The notes: generated by a model from the sequence alone, not told the origin. Shown: positions 35,724-44,826, numbered from the stretch's first letter. The stretch: DNA of 64,000 nt from Geomonas azotofigens (GCF_018919395.1 NZ_JAHLME010000005.1:186001-250000), one strand, 5' to 3'. Program-made: numbers and translations.

Positions 35724-36590
35724 ATGACCCGCCCCAACGCAGTCGCAGTAGTCTCGGTCTTCTCGCTGCTATTCGCCGTGGCTGCCGGCTGGCTCACCTA
35801 CGGTTACCTGCAGAAGGAGATGGACAGCGTCAAGGCCGTCCAGCCGCAACGGATCGTAGTTGCCGCGGCGGATATCCCCATCGGCTCCGCCATTAACCAA
35901 TCACAAGTGAAAATCGCCTCCTGGCCCAAGGACAGCATCCCCCCCGGCAGCGCGCAGAATCTCGACACCGTGGTGAACCGGGTGGCGATTCGCCCCATCA
36001 CCAGGGGAGACGCCATCACCGAGCCCAAGCTGAAACCTAAAACGGGAGCGTCCGGAAACGGCTTCATGACCTACGTGGTGCCGCAGGGGCACCGGGCCGT
36101 GACGGTGGGAGTGAACGAGGTGGCGGGAGTGGCGGGTTTTCTCACCCCAAGCGACCGGGTGGACGTCATCGTGACCACGCCCTTGCCGAGCAACGAGAAG
36201 GAGAGCATCAGCAAGATCGTCCTCGAGAACGTGCCGGTACTGGCCACGGGCCAGATCACCGACCAGAAGGAAGGGAAGCCGGTCGTGGTACCGACGGTGA
36301 CGCTCGACCTGGTCCCGGAGGACGCGGAAAAACTGGTGCTGTCGGCAAGCAAGGGGTCCCTGCAGCTTTTACTGAGAAACATCTCCGACACCACCCATGT
36401 CGAGTCCCGTGGGGCGACCATCGCCAAGGTGCTGGGCGGCGTGGAGCCGGTGCGGGTAAAAGCCGTGGAGCGCCGGGCGCCTGTGCCCCCGCCGGCGCGC
36501 AGGCCGGTAACCGTGGTGAAAGCGGTTCCGTCGCACACCCTGGAAATCGTGCGCGGGACCGAGAAGTCTTCCAAACAGTACCCGGAGTGA
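35724..36590 (+). CDS. cpaB: CpaB/RcpC, Tad pilus assembly protein
   Basis: A 288-residue protein with one N-terminal membrane helix (about 6-25) and a periplasmic SAF domain (RIVVAAADIPIGSAINQSQV...PITRGDAITEPKL), then the RcpC-type beta-rich part (HRAVTVGVNEVAGVAGFLTPSDRVDVIVT). ATG at 35724 follows GAGGAGGAAC. Family knowledge: CpaB stabilises or gates the outer-membrane secretin of the Tad machine and may bind peptidoglycan through the SAF domain. The C-terminal 40 residues are Pro/Arg/Val-rich and probably disordered. The 278-base gap from flp holds the hairpin and no gene that I can support. Confidence 0.92.
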   Translation: MTRPNAVAVVSVFSLLFAVAAGWLTYGYLQKEMDSVKAVQPQRIVVAAADIPIGSAINQSQVKIASWPKDSIPPGSAQNLDTVVNRVAIRPITRGDAITEPKLKPKTGASGNGFMTYVVPQGHRAVTVGVNEVAGVAGFLTPSDRVDVIVTTPLPSNEKESISKIVLENVPVLATGQITDQKEGKPVVVPTVTLDLVPEDAEKLVLSASKGSLQLLLRNISDTTHVESRGATIAKVLGGVEPVRVKAVERRAPVPPPARRPVTVVKAVPSHTLEIVRGTEKSSKQYPE

Positions 36591-36628
36591 CCATCGCCGA
36601 AAAATAAACCTTAAGGACGAGGTGGCCA

Positions 36629-37981
36629 ATGAATCTCCTCCTCTCAAAGAGATGCTTCATGCTGGTTACGCTACTGGTGATGCTCGGGGGGATCAACCGC
36701 TCCTGGGCAGGCGTGCCGACCACGGTCATCGTGAACAAGGGCGTGGTCTTGAACCTGAAACAACCGGCGCGCTACGTCACGGTCACCGACAAGAACATCG
36801 TCGACCTCCCCGACCCGCCGCGGCGCAACCAGCTTGTGATCAACGGCCGCAAGATCGGAGCCACCAACGTGATCGTCTGGGAGGAGAACAGCGACAAGCC
36901 GATCTTCTTCGATGTCCGCGTGGTGGGCGACCGGGAGAGCGTCGAGTCGCAACTGCGCGATTTCGCGCCCGACGACGACATCAGCGTCGACTACGCCGAT
37001 GAAACCCTGGTCCTCTCGGGAACGGTCGCGAGCGAGAGCACCGGGAAACGGGCGGAGGAAATCGCCAAGGCCTATGCCACCAAGGTGCTGAACCACATCA
37101 CCGTGGACCAGCCGCTCCAGGTGCTGCTGCAGGTCAAGGTGGCGCAGGTGGACCGCACTTCGCTCAAGAAACTCGGGGTGAGTGCTCTGGTCACGGGAAG
37201 CAGCGCCGAAGGCTTCTACAACTTGATCGGGGCTCCCAACGGGAGTTCGACCGTCACGACCTCCGACGGTTCCAGGAGCAGTTCCACCCACGCCACGGGA
37301 ATCGCCGGCAACATACCGGGCCTGGGGAGTTTCAACCCCCTGGACAGCTTCACCGCTGGGGTCTCGTACTTCCCCGCCGGCATCGGCGCGGTGCTCCAGG
37401 CACTGAGCAACAAGGGGCTCGCCAAGATCCTCGCGGAACCTAACCTCCTGGTGAAAAGCGGGTCCGAAGGGAATTTCCTGGCGGGAAGCGAGATCCCCTA
37501 CAGCGTGATCACCAGCCTCGGCGCGGCCGCTACCACCTCCATCGTCTACAAGACCGTGGGTGTGAAGCTCAAGTTCAACCCGGAGGTGCGCCCCAACGGG
37601 ATGATCAGCCTCAAGATCGACCCCGCCGAGGTGAGCAGCATCGCCGGAACGCTTCCCGTGAACGGCTACCCCATCATAGACAGCCGCAACGTCAGCACCA
37701 GCGTCGAGCTGCGCGAAGGGGAGAGCCTGGTGCTCGCCGGCCTGCTGCAGGAGGAGCAGATCAAGAACATGTCCAAGATCCCTCTTCTGGGCGACATCCC
37801 GATCCTCGGGGCGCTGTTCCGCGCCACGGACAAGGAGATCAGGGAAAGGGACCTGGTCTTCTTCATCACCCCGAAGATCATCACCCCGACTCCTCCGGGG
37901 ACCGCCACTTCGCTGCCGACCGACCGGAAGGATCCCCGCGAGGAGCGGCAGTTCGACTGGATTCCCAAGCTTCCCAGATGA
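36629..37981 (+). CDS. cpaC: CpaC/RcpA, Tad secretin
   Basis: A 450-residue secretin with a signal peptide (about 1-27). The N-terminal pilus-family domain (LNLKQPARYVTVTDKNIVDL...VWEENSDKPIFFDVRV) is followed by a BON-like part (about 110-150) and the secretin domain: VLLQVKVAQVDRTSLKKLGV, AKILAEPNLLVKSGSEGNFLAGSEIP, and the C-terminal VELREGESLVLAGLLQ...IPILGALFR. It forms the outer-membrane ring for pilus exit. AAGGACGAGGTGG lies upstream of the ATG, 38 bases after cpaB. Confidence 0.94.
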   Translation: MNLLLSKRCFMLVTLLVMLGGINRSWAGVPTTVIVNKGVVLNLKQPARYVTVTDKNIVDLPDPPRRNQLVINGRKIGATNVIVWEENSDKPIFFDVRVVGDRESVESQLRDFAPDDDISVDYADETLVLSGTVASESTGKRAEEIAKAYATKVLNHITVDQPLQVLLQVKVAQVDRTSLKKLGVSALVTGSSAEGFYNLIGAPNGSSTVTTSDGSRSSSTHATGIAGNIPGLGSFNPLDSFTAGVSYFPAGIGAVLQALSNKGLAKILAEPNLLVKSGSEGNFLAGSEIPYSVITSLGAAATTSIVYKTVGVKLKFNPEVRPNGMISLKIDPAEVSSIAGTLPVNGYPIIDSRNVSTSVELREGESLVLAGLLQEEQIKNMSKIPLLGDIPILGALFRATDKEIRERDLVFFITPKIITPTPPGTATSLPTDRKDPREERQFDWIPKLPR

Positions 37982-38047
37982 GAGCGGACGGGCCGGCTGC
38001 CGTCCAGCGTGACGCCGGGCAAACCTCCGGTAAAAGGGGCTCCTAAG

Positions 38048-39172
38048 ATGACATCGCCGTTTTCCATCGCCATCATAGACGAGGACAAGCTCTCCAGGGA
38101 CGCGCTGCTCTCCTCCCTGAAGACGTACGCCGACTCCATCACCATGGCAGGGCCCATCGAACAGGTCAGCCGCCCCTCTTCCCTTCAGAACGGGGCGCCC
38201 AACGTGGTGTTTCTCGGGGTCGCCAAGGTCGAGCAGGGGATAAAGGACATCCGGGCCATAACCAGCCAGTTTCCCAGGGCATCGGTGATCGCCTGTTCCT
38301 CTGAAAAAAACGTGGAGGGTTTCCTGGCCCTCATGCGCGCCGGCGCCGTCGAGTACCTGCTGCGCCCGATCGGTCAGGAGGAGTTGGACCTATCCCTCAA
38401 AAAGGTGAGCCGCCTTCTCTTCGCCGCGACGGCCGAGGCGCCGGCACCGTCGGGGAAGATCTTCGCGGTGTACAACCCGATCGGCGGCATGGGCACCACC
38501 ACGGTGGCGGTGAACCTGGCCGCGGCGCTGGCGGCCGACGGCGCCAAGGTGGCGCTGGTGGACCTGAACCTCGAGGCGGGGGACGTGAACACCTTCCTCA
38601 ACGTGAACCCCGCCTATACCCTTAGCAGCGTGACCAGCAACATCGATCGGCTTGACGCCAACTTCCTGATGAGCGTGATGACGCGCCACGCCTCCGGCCC
38701 CTTCATCCTTACCGAGCCGCTCGAGGTGGACGAGGCGATCTCCATCACGCCGGATCAGATCCAGCGCATGCTCGAGCTGCTCAAGAAGATGTTCAACTAC
38801 GTGGTGGTCGACTGCTCGGGGCTGCTCTCTGGGTGCAACCTGGTGATACTGGACCGGGCCGACCTGATCCTGTTCAACACCACCCTGAGCCTGCCGGCCC
38901 TCAAGAACAGCAGGCGCTACCTTCTGGCTCTGGCCAACAAGGGGCATGACCGCGACCGGGTCAAGCTCGTCATCAACCGGTACCTTCCCAAGTCCGACAT
39001 CCAGCTGAAGGACGCGGAAAAGGTCCTGGGGGTGCCGGTGTTCCAGGCCATCCCCAACGACTACGGCGACGTGGTCTCGTCGGTCAACAAGGGGATGCCG
39101 GTGGTGCAACTGCTCCCGAGATCCCCGGTAAGCAAGGCCATACTGGGGCTTGCGGAGCGGGTGAAACGGTAG
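38048..39172 (+). CDS. cpaE: CpaE/TadZ, receiver-like plus ParA-like ATPase
   Basis: A 374-residue protein: an N-terminal atypical receiver-like domain (about 1-115, FSIAIIDEDKLSRDALL; the usual phospho-Asp region reads VVFLGVAKV, so it is not a normal receiver) and a ParA/MinD-type domain (from about 137). The phosphate loop reads PIGGMGTTTVAVNLAAAL: the deviant Walker A lysines are both replaced, as in many TadZ proteins, so ATP may be bound but weakly hydrolysed. ATG at 38048 with AAAGGGG upstream is preferred to a GTG 39 bases before. TadZ positions the Tad machine at the cell pole in studied systems. Confidence 0.9.
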   Translation: MTSPFSIAIIDEDKLSRDALLSSLKTYADSITMAGPIEQVSRPSSLQNGAPNVVFLGVAKVEQGIKDIRAITSQFPRASVIACSSEKNVEGFLALMRAGAVEYLLRPIGQEELDLSLKKVSRLLFAATAEAPAPSGKIFAVYNPIGGMGTTTVAVNLAAALAADGAKVALVDLNLEAGDVNTFLNVNPAYTLSSVTSNIDRLDANFLMSVMTRHASGPFILTEPLEVDEAISITPDQIQRMLELLKKMFNYVVVDCSGLLSGCNLVILDRADLILFNTTLSLPALKNSRRYLLALANKGHDRDRVKLVINRYLPKSDIQLKDAEKVLGVPVFQAIPNDYGDVVSSVNKGMPVVQLLPRSPVSKAILGLAERVKR

Positions 39173-39235
39173 CCGCAGCCAACCGCCCCGAAAGGCCGCA
39201 GCAGAGTCGGAGGGGGCGCCCGTCAGGGGGTAGCC

Positions 39236-40540
39236 ATGTTGCTTGACGACGGATTGAAACCGGCCGTGCCGACGGCGGACGACGACCAGCTCAGAGACAT
39301 GAAGACGCGGATCCACCGGCGCCTGATCGACACCATCGACCTGGCCAAGATGGACCTCATGAGAAGCAGCGAGGTGGTCTCGGAAATCAGGAGCGTGATC
39401 GAAAGTCTCATCGTGGGAGAGGGGATTCCGCTGAACCAGAAGGAGCGGGACCGGCTGGTGGTGGAGATCCAGCACGAGACCTTCGGTCTGGGGCCGCTCG
39501 AACCGCTGCTGGCGGACGACCAGATCTCCGACATCCTGGTCAACAACAGTTCCAATGTGTACGTGGAGCGCCAGGGAAGACTGGTGAAGACCGAGGTCCG
39601 CTTCCGTGACAATGCGCACCTGATGCGGATCATCGAGCGGATCGTCTCCAAGGTGGGGCGCCGCATCGACGAGTCCTCCCCCTACGTCGACGCCAGGCTT
39701 CCCGACGGCTCGCGCGTCAACGCGATCATCCCGCCACTGGCCCTGGACGGCCCCGTCCTCTCCATCCGGCGCTTCGGCCGCGACCCCCTGACCATGAAAG
39801 ACCTGGTCCAGCTTCAGACCCTCGACGAGCGCATGGCCGAACTGCTGGAGGGGGCGGTGCAGACCAGGCTGAACATCCTGATCTCCGGCGGCACCGGCAC
39901 CGGCAAGACCACCCTTTTGAACGTCCTGTCCGCCTTCGTCCCGGCCGATGAGCGCCTGGTGACCATCGAGGATTCGGCGGAACTGCACCTAAAGCAGGAG
40001 CACGTGGTGCGCCTGGAAACGAGGCCCCCCAACCTCGAGGGGAGGGGCGAGGTGACCTCGCGCGACCTTCTGCGCAACGCCCTCAGGATGAGGCCAGACC
40101 GCATCATCATCGGCGAGGTGCGCGGCGCCGAGGCGCTGGACCTTTTGCAGGCGATGAACACCGGTCACGACGGCTCGCTCTCCACGGTCCACGCCAACAC
40201 CACCCGCGACGCCCTGTCCCGTCTGGAAACGATGGTGCTGATGGCGGGGGTGGACCTTCCGGAACGTGCCGTGAAGGAGCAACTGGCATCGGCGCTCAAC
40301 ATCGTGCTGCAGCTGGTCAGGTTCTCCGACGGCACGCGCAAGGTGGTGAAGCTCTCCGAGATCACCGGGATGGAGGGAGGCACCATCATGATGCACGACG
40401 TCATGGTGTTCCATCAACGGGGCATCGATCCGGAGGGACGGGTCGTGGGGGAATTCCGCGCCACCGGCGTCAGGCCGCTCTTCGCCGAGCGCTTCAGACT
40501 CTTCGGACACGAACTCCCCGAGATGATGTTCCGGAACTAG
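39236..40540 (+). CDS. cpaF: CpaF/TadA, Tad pilus ATPase
   Basis: A 434-residue type II/IV secretion ATPase. An N-terminal helical domain (about 1-90) is followed by the core: Walker [11 protein letters not shown] (about 216-225), Asp box [14 protein letters not shown], Walker B-like [14 protein letters not shown], and His box [15 protein letters not shown]. All motifs are intact. It powers both pilus extension and, in Caulobacter, retraction. AGGGGGTAG precedes the ATG. Followed within 9 bases by tadB. Confidence 0.95.
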   Translation: MLLDDGLKPAVPTADDDQLRDMKTRIHRRLIDTIDLAKMDLMRSSEVVSEIRSVIESLIVGEGIPLNQKERDRLVVEIQHETFGLGPLEPLLADDQISDILVNNSSNVYVERQGRLVKTEVRFRDNAHLMRIIERIVSKVGRRIDESSPYVDARLPDGSRVNAIIPPLALDGPVLSIRRFGRDPLTMKDLVQLQTLDERMAELLEGAVQTRLNILISGGTGTGKTTLLNVLSAFVPADERLVTIEDSAELHLKQEHVVRLETRPPNLEGRGEVTSRDLLRNALRMRPDRIIIGEVRGAEALDLLQAMNTGHDGSLSTVHANTTRDALSRLETMVLMAGVDLPERAVKEQLASALNIVLQLVRFSDGTRKVVKLSEITGMEGGTIMMHDVMVFHQRGIDPEGRVVGEFRATGVRPLFAERFRLFGHELPEMMFRN

Positions 40541-40549
40541 GAGCCGAGC

Positions 40550-41512
40550 ATGCTTTTTCCTATCGTGGCACTGGTTTTTCTGACCACCCTCTGCGCCAGC
40601 TGCGCCATCTGCCTCTATATCCTCAGGCGCAGCGCCTCGGCAAGGACGGAGCTTAGAAGACGTCTGCAGCAGATGGCGCGCGGCGGTACGGGGGAGACCC
40701 AGCCCGAGTTGCGCGAGGCACTGGCCAGAAAGGCGCACCAGGCGGGAGCGGTCCTCACCCGCATGCCGCATGCGCGCCATTTGGGAAAGAGGCTGGAGCA
40801 GGCCGGCATCGGCATCCCTCCCGCGCTGTTGGTGGCCGCGGTCCTTTCGGCTGCGCTTTTCCTTTTCGTGGTGACCGCGCTGGAGGTGGGCTCCATAGCT
40901 CTGGCTCTGCCCGCCGCCGTTCTGCCGGTGGTGGCGGCCGAGTTCCTGATCAGGGTAAAGACCACGCGCAGGATCGCCAGGTTCACCGAACTCTTCCCGG
41001 ACGCGCTCAGCATCATCTCGCGGTCACTCAGGGCGGGACAGTCCCTGACCACGGCGATTCACCTCGTGAGTGAAGAGGTGCCTGAACCGACCGGGACGCT
41101 GTTCAAGATCGCCTACGAGCAACAGCAACTCGGCCTGCGGCTGGTGGACGCCCTCGCGGACATGAACCAGAGGATCGAGAGCATGGACCTCAGGTTCTTC
41201 ACCACGGTCATCGCCATCAACGCCGACATCGGCGGAAATCTCTCCGAGCTTCTGGACAAGCTCGCCGTCACCATCAAGGAGAGACTGAAGATTCGCAGGC
41301 AGGTACGGGTCTACACGGCACAGGGGAGGCTTTCGGGCTACGTGCTGGGGGCGCTGCCGCTGGTGGCCTTCGGCTGCTTCACCTTGCTCAGCCCCGAGTA
41401 CGAAAGCGAGCTGCTCAGGGAACCTTTGGGTCTGTACATCCTCGCCTTCGCGGCGCTCCTGCAGATCGCCGGCCTGTTCATCATCAGGAGGATCATCAGA
41501 ATCCAGATCTGA
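40550..41512 (+). CDS. tadB: TadB, inner-membrane platform protein
   Basis: A 320-residue T2SSF-domain protein with one N-terminal membrane helix (about 5-23), a central pair (about 84-125) and two C-terminal helices. The cytoplasmic T2SSF region contains FPDALSIISRSLRAGQSLTTAIHLVSEEVPEP and GGNLSELLDKLAVTIKERLKIRRQV, conserved in TadB. AGGAGCC lies upstream of the ATG. Works as a heteromeric platform with TadC, coupling CpaF to pilin insertion. Confidence 0.93.
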   Translation: MLFPIVALVFLTTLCASCAICLYILRRSASARTELRRRLQQMARGGTGETQPELREALARKAHQAGAVLTRMPHARHLGKRLEQAGIGIPPALLVAAVLSAALFLFVVTALEVGSIALALPAAVLPVVAAEFLIRVKTTRRIARFTELFPDALSIISRSLRAGQSLTTAIHLVSEEVPEPTGTLFKIAYEQQQLGLRLVDALADMNQRIESMDLRFFTTVIAINADIGGNLSELLDKLAVTIKERLKIRRQVRVYTAQGRLSGYVLGALPLVAFGCFTLLSPEYESELLREPLGLYILAFAALLQIAGLFIIRRIIRIQI

Positions 41513-41520
41513 GGTGCGCC

Positions 41521-42432
41521 ATGCTCTACCTGATCGCGTTCACGGTGTTCTGCTCGGTGCTGTTGCTGTCGCTGGCCCTGTCCCGCATCCTGCTGTCGAG
41601 AAGGAGCCCGGTGGCTCAGCGGATGGCGGCGTTCTTTCCGGCCGACAAGCCTTTGCGGCTCATGCCGGAGGTCGAGTCGGGCACCTGGGCCTCCAAGCTG
41701 CAGCGTATCGGCGAGCGGGTGAAGCTCCCGAAGCAGGAACATTCCCGGTACAGGAAAGCCTTGGTGGCCGCGGGCTTCCACCGCGACAGCGTCCACGTCT
41801 TTCTCGGCAGCAAGCTTCTGTTCGCCGTGGCGCTGCCGCTTCCCTACCTGCTCCTCATGGTCGCTCCCAGTCATGCCTACTTCGACCTGGTCAACATCGC
41901 CGTCTTACTGGCCTGCGCCATCGTCGGCTACCTGCTGCCGAGTTATTGGCTGTCGGTCAAGGTCAAGAAACGGCAACTGGTCATCTTCCATACCCTCCCC
42001 GACGTGCTGGACCTGGTGACCCTCTGCGTGGAAGCGGGGCTCAGCATGGATGCCGCCCTGCTGCGCGCCTCGGAGGTTCCCCAGTTGGACCAGAACCCGC
42101 TGGCCCTGGAGATCCGGCAGGTAACCATGGAGACCAGGGCCGGCAAGGCGCGTGTCGATGCCCTCAAGGACATGGCGCAGCGAACCATGGTGGACGACAT
42201 GAGATCTTTCACCACCATGCTCGCCCAGACCGAGCGGTTCGGCACCAGCCTGAGCCAGGCACTGCGTACCTTCTCCGACGACTTGAGGACCAAAAGGAGG
42301 CAGGCCGCCGAGGAAGCCGCCGCCAAGACCACGATCAAGCTCATCTTCCCGCTGGTGTTCGCCATCTTCCCCGCCCTGCTGGTGGTGGTCCTGGGTCCGG
42401 CGGTGGTCCAGATCACCAAGGTATTCAAGTGA
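41521..42432 (+). CDS. tadC: TadC, inner-membrane platform protein
   Basis: A 303-residue T2SSF-domain membrane protein: N-terminal helix (about 3-23), central pair (about 96-145) and C-terminal helix (about 280-300). HTLPDVLDLVTLCVEAGLSMDAALLRASE and FGTSLSQALRTFSDDLRTKRRQAAEEAAAKTTIKLIFPLVF are the TadC conserved blocks. GAGGTGCGCC precedes the ATG. No tetratricopeptide gene (tadD) or prepilin peptidase (cpaA/tadV) follows; they must be elsewhere in the genome. Confidence 0.93.
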   Translation: MLYLIAFTVFCSVLLLSLALSRILLSRRSPVAQRMAAFFPADKPLRLMPEVESGTWASKLQRIGERVKLPKQEHSRYRKALVAAGFHRDSVHVFLGSKLLFAVALPLPYLLLMVAPSHAYFDLVNIAVLLACAIVGYLLPSYWLSVKVKKRQLVIFHTLPDVLDLVTLCVEAGLSMDAALLRASEVPQLDQNPLALEIRQVTMETRAGKARVDALKDMAQRTMVDDMRSFTTMLAQTERFGTSLSQALRTFSDDLRTKRRQAAEEAAAKTTIKLIFPLVFAIFPALLVVVLGPAVVQITKVFK

Positions 42433-42484
42433 GTGCAGTTCGGGCAGCACCGGGAAGCAAATTCTTGTCCGAGGAGGTGATCCC

Positions 42485-42565
42485 ATGAAAGTCGACTTCA
42501 ACACGTTCATCCTGCTGGTAATCTCCGTCCAACTGGCACTAAGCTATGCGCGAGCCAGGAAGTAG
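42485..42565 (+). CDS. 26-residue membrane microprotein at the end of the tad operon
   Basis: An ATG at 42485 is preceded by GAGGAGGTGATCCC, one of the strongest ribosome binding sites in the window, and opens a 26-codon frame ending TAG at 42563-42565. The product has a short acidic N terminus (MKVDF), one predicted membrane helix (NTFILLVISVQLALSY) and a basic end (ARARK), so it would sit in the inner membrane with its C terminus in the cytoplasm. It lies 52 bases after tadC and 10 bases before a strong hairpin, hence in the same transcript. No family recognised. Could be a minor subunit or regulator of the TadBC platform. Confidence 0.65.
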   Translation: MKVDFNTFILLVISVQLALSYARARK

Positions 42566-42574
42566 CGAAGCTTC

Positions 42575-42605
42575 CCCTTGCCGGCGTTCGGTGCGCCGGC
42601 AAGGG
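42575..42605 (+). terminator. Stem-loop terminator of the tad operon
   Basis: CCCTTGCCGGCG (42575-42586) pairs with CGCCGGCAAGGG (42594-42605) around a 7-base loop. There is no T-run after the stem, so it may need Rho or act as an RNA 3'-end protector. Confidence 0.65.
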
Positions 42606-42693
42606 TCTCCATCCCCCATTGCTCCCCAGCGCCGGTAGCCGCGATGGCTCCCGCGCCCCTTCGGCCAGAACCGCCGGCCGTTACCGGACCCGC

Positions 42694-44199
42694 ATGAAGA
42701 GTGAGCGCCGCCTGATACCGTACCTGGTCCCCTCCATCGCCGATCTGCTCCTGGTGGCGTTGCTCTGTTCGCTGTTCTTCACCGCCCCCTCGCCGCTGCT
42801 GCTCGATGGCGACACCGGCTACCACATCCGCGCCGGCGAGGAGATTCTGAGGAGCCGCGCCGTACCCCACTTCGACATGTTCTCCCAGCACGCCCCGCCT
42901 CTGCCCTGGACCGCGCACGAATGGCTCGCGGAGGTGATCATGGCCCTGTTGCACCAGTGGGCCGGGATGAGCGGCGTGGTGGCACTGTACGCGCTGCTGC
43001 TGGCGGTGACCTTCCGGTTGTTGTTCCGGGCCCTGCTGAGCTACGACACGGGCGTACTGACGGCGACGGCGGTGACCCTCTCCGCCCTGATCTGCTCCAA
43101 GCTGCACTGGCTGGCGCGCCCGCACCTCTTCACCTTCCTGTTCCTGGTCCTCTTTCACCACCTGCTGGAGAGGTGGCGCAGGGGGGGCGGCAGCTCGTTG
43201 TGGCCGCTCCCGCCGCTCATGCTGCTGTGGGCCAACCTGCACGGCGGCTTCGCCGTCGGATTCCTGCTGCTGGCGGCCTATCTCGCCGGGGCGGCGGCGG
43301 GGACCTTCGCCGGCACCGCCCCGGCACGCCGCGCCGCGCGGCAAAAGAGCGCGGAGCTTCTGGCCGCGATCGCCGCCTGCCTGGCCGCCACCTTGGTGAA
43401 CCCGTACGGATGGCGCCTGCTGCTGTTCCCGTTCAAGCTGGTCGCGGACCGCTACCTGATGGAACACGTCGCGGAGTTTCTCCCCCCCGCGATCCATGGA
43501 TGGGGCCCCTTCACCTGGCTGCTGCTGCTCCTGCTCGCCCTCTTCGCCCTGTCGCGGAGAAAGGCCGAGCCGACCGAGCTGCTGCTGATCGTGGGCTTTG
43601 GCTACATGGCCCTCACCTCCGTGCGGTACATCCCGCTGTTCAGCCTGGTGACGGCCCCGGCCCTGGCAGCCCGGATCGGGGAACTGGGGCGGGACGTGCG
43701 GGGCAAGTGGGCACGCTTGCTGACCGAGATCTCCGCCCGCCTCGCCCCCCTGGAGCGCAGCGTCCGCCCCCCCGTGTGGGGAACCGCCGCCCTGGCGGTG
43801 GTAACGGCGGCCGCGGCCGGCGGCCTCTTCCGCCATTCCTTCGACCGCCACTTGATGCCGGTGGACGCCTGCGAGTTCGTGTTGCGTACCGGGATCAAGG
43901 GGCGGGTGTTCAACAGCGACGAGTTCGGGGACTATCTCATCTACCGCGGCTATCCCGCGTGCCGGGTCTTCATCGACGGCAGGCTGGACATGTACGGGGC
44001 AAAACGGCTCAAGGAGTACAACGAGGTGATCGATTTCCGGCCGGGATGGGACCGGGTGCTGGAGCGCTACGGCATCACCTGGATCATGTTCGAGGCCGAT
44101 TCCAACTTCGCCAGGTTTCTGCAGCAACGGGGCGAATGGCACCTCGTCTACGCGGACAACGTCGCCAAGATCTTTGAGAAAAAGAGCGCCAACCGCTAG
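42694..44199 (+). CDS. Polytopic membrane protein, GT-C-like
   Basis: A 501-residue inner-membrane protein with about 9-10 hydrophobic helices and a soluble C-terminal domain of roughly 130 residues. The first periplasmic loop contains DGDTGYHIRAGEEIL and TAHEWLAEVIM: acidic and aromatic residues in the first loop, as in GT-C glycosyltransferases or oligosaccharyl transferases. The C-terminal domain contains GRVFNSDEFGDYLIYRGYPACRVFIDGRLDMYG, a block common to this unnamed family. ATG at 42694 has only a weak site. It follows the tad operon and might glycosylate pili or transfer sugar from lipid donors (inference). Confidence 0.7.
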   Translation: MKSERRLIPYLVPSIADLLLVALLCSLFFTAPSPLLLDGDTGYHIRAGEEILRSRAVPHFDMFSQHAPPLPWTAHEWLAEVIMALLHQWAGMSGVVALYALLLAVTFRLLFRALLSYDTGVLTATAVTLSALICSKLHWLARPHLFTFLFLVLFHHLLERWRRGGGSSLWPLPPLMLLWANLHGGFAVGFLLLAAYLAGAAAGTFAGTAPARRAARQKSAELLAAIAACLAATLVNPYGWRLLLFPFKLVADRYLMEHVAEFLPPAIHGWGPFTWLLLLLLALFALSRRKAEPTELLLIVGFGYMALTSVRYIPLFSLVTAPALAARIGELGRDVRGKWARLLTEISARLAPLERSVRPPVWGTAALAVVTAAAAGGLFRHSFDRHLMPVDACEFVLRTGIKGRVFNSDEFGDYLIYRGYPACRVFIDGRLDMYGAKRLKEYNEVIDFRPGWDRVLERYGITWIMFEADSNFARFLQQRGEWHLVYADNVAKIFEKKSANR

Positions 44200-44350
44200 C
44201 CGTCCCCTCCCGTCCTCCTCCCGTCCATCCCAGCCATCCCGCCCGCAAACCAATTAGCCCCAGCCAGCAGCCCCAGCCCCTCCTCGCGCCCTTCTCGCGC
44301 GCTCCGCTCCCTTCATCAGCAGCACACCAGCCGCCACGACGCCCCCCCAT
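44200..44350 (+). other. C-rich, G-poor tract: possible Rho utilisation region
   Basis: Directly after the stop of the GT-C-like gene the sequence becomes a pyrimidine-rich run (CCGTCCCCTCCCGTCCTCC and similar) with C far exceeding G for about 150 bases and no stable hairpin. This is the known profile of Rho-loading sites. It separates the pilus-side transcription from the chemotaxis operon. Confidence 0.45.
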
Positions 44351-44401
44351 TCCAGCAAAGAAGTCCTGCATCAGGAAATATCGCGTTGTTTACAAAACGA
44401 T

Positions 44402-44428
44402 TAAAGTAAGCGCCCCCCTTGCCGATAT
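44402..44428 (+). promoter_or_regulatory. Sigma-28 (FliA)-type promoter of the chemotaxis operon
   Basis: TAAAGTAA (44402-44409), 11-base spacer and GCCGATAT (44421-44428) differ from the flagellar sigma-28 consensus TAAAGTTT-N11-GCCGATAA at only three positions with exact spacing. Transcription would begin near 44438, upstream of the STAS gene. Confidence 0.85.
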
Positions 44429-44468
44429 GGTCTACACGGATATAACACCGGTTGTTAATTTCCATCGA

Positions 44469-44493
44469 GTGGTTTCAGCACAAAAGAAACCAC
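44469..44493 (+). other. Perfect 8-bp hairpin in the chemotaxis leader RNA
   Basis: GTGGTTTC (44469-44476) and GAAACCAC (44486-44493) form a perfect stem with a 9-base loop, in the leader between the sigma-28 promoter and the STAS start. It is AT-rich inside and has no T-run, so more likely a stability or translation element than a terminator. Confidence 0.5.
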
Positions 44494-44511
44494 CTGAAAT
44501 GGCGGCAAAAA

Positions 44512-44826
44512 GTGGGTAAAAAAGTTTTTGTTAATAAAGCAAACATTACGCCCGGAGGGCCATTCACCGTGGAGCGCGCCAGGGAGCTGCACCTGTTCCT
44601 CCTGGAGCGCCTCGACGGGCTGCCGGAGCAGACCGGGCAGGCGAGCATCGACCTCTCCCGGGTGGACGACATCGACGCCTGCGGCTGCCAATTGCTCGCC
44701 CTCTTTCTGGAAAGCGTGAAACGCCGCGGCAGCACCCCGGTCATCGTCGCGACGCCTGCCGCTCTCAGCGAACGGATCGAGGCCCTCGGGTTCCGCGACC
44801 TTCTGGCGTCGCCGCCCGAACCGTGA
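44512..44826 (+). CDS. STAS-domain protein
   Basis: A 104-residue single STAS domain, related to anti-sigma-factor antagonists and to the phospholipid-binding MlaB type: VERARELHLFLLERL, then ASIDLSRVDDIDACGCQLLALFLES. The residue normally phosphorylated (Ser/Thr in D-S-[ST]-G) is replaced: DACGC here. Start is uncertain: GTG 44512 is chosen because the first beta-strand (KVFVNKANITPGGPF) belongs to the fold; TTG 44452 is possible, while GTG 44569 has a good GGAGGG site but would remove the strand. It is first in the chemotaxis operon; STAS proteins sit beside CheA in several deltaproteobacterial chemosensory clusters, with unclear role. Confidence 0.75.
   Translation: MGKKVFVNKANITPGGPFTVERARELHLFLLERLDGLPEQTGQASIDLSRVDDIDACGCQLLALFLESVKRRGSTPVIVATPAALSERIEALGFRDLLASPPEP

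Noticed and set aside
42544-44253. 569-codon open frame on the minus strand
   Set aside because: Antisense shadow of the GT-C-like gene; Gln/Gly/Arg/Glu-rich low-complexity product without domains, typical of GC-rich codon bias.
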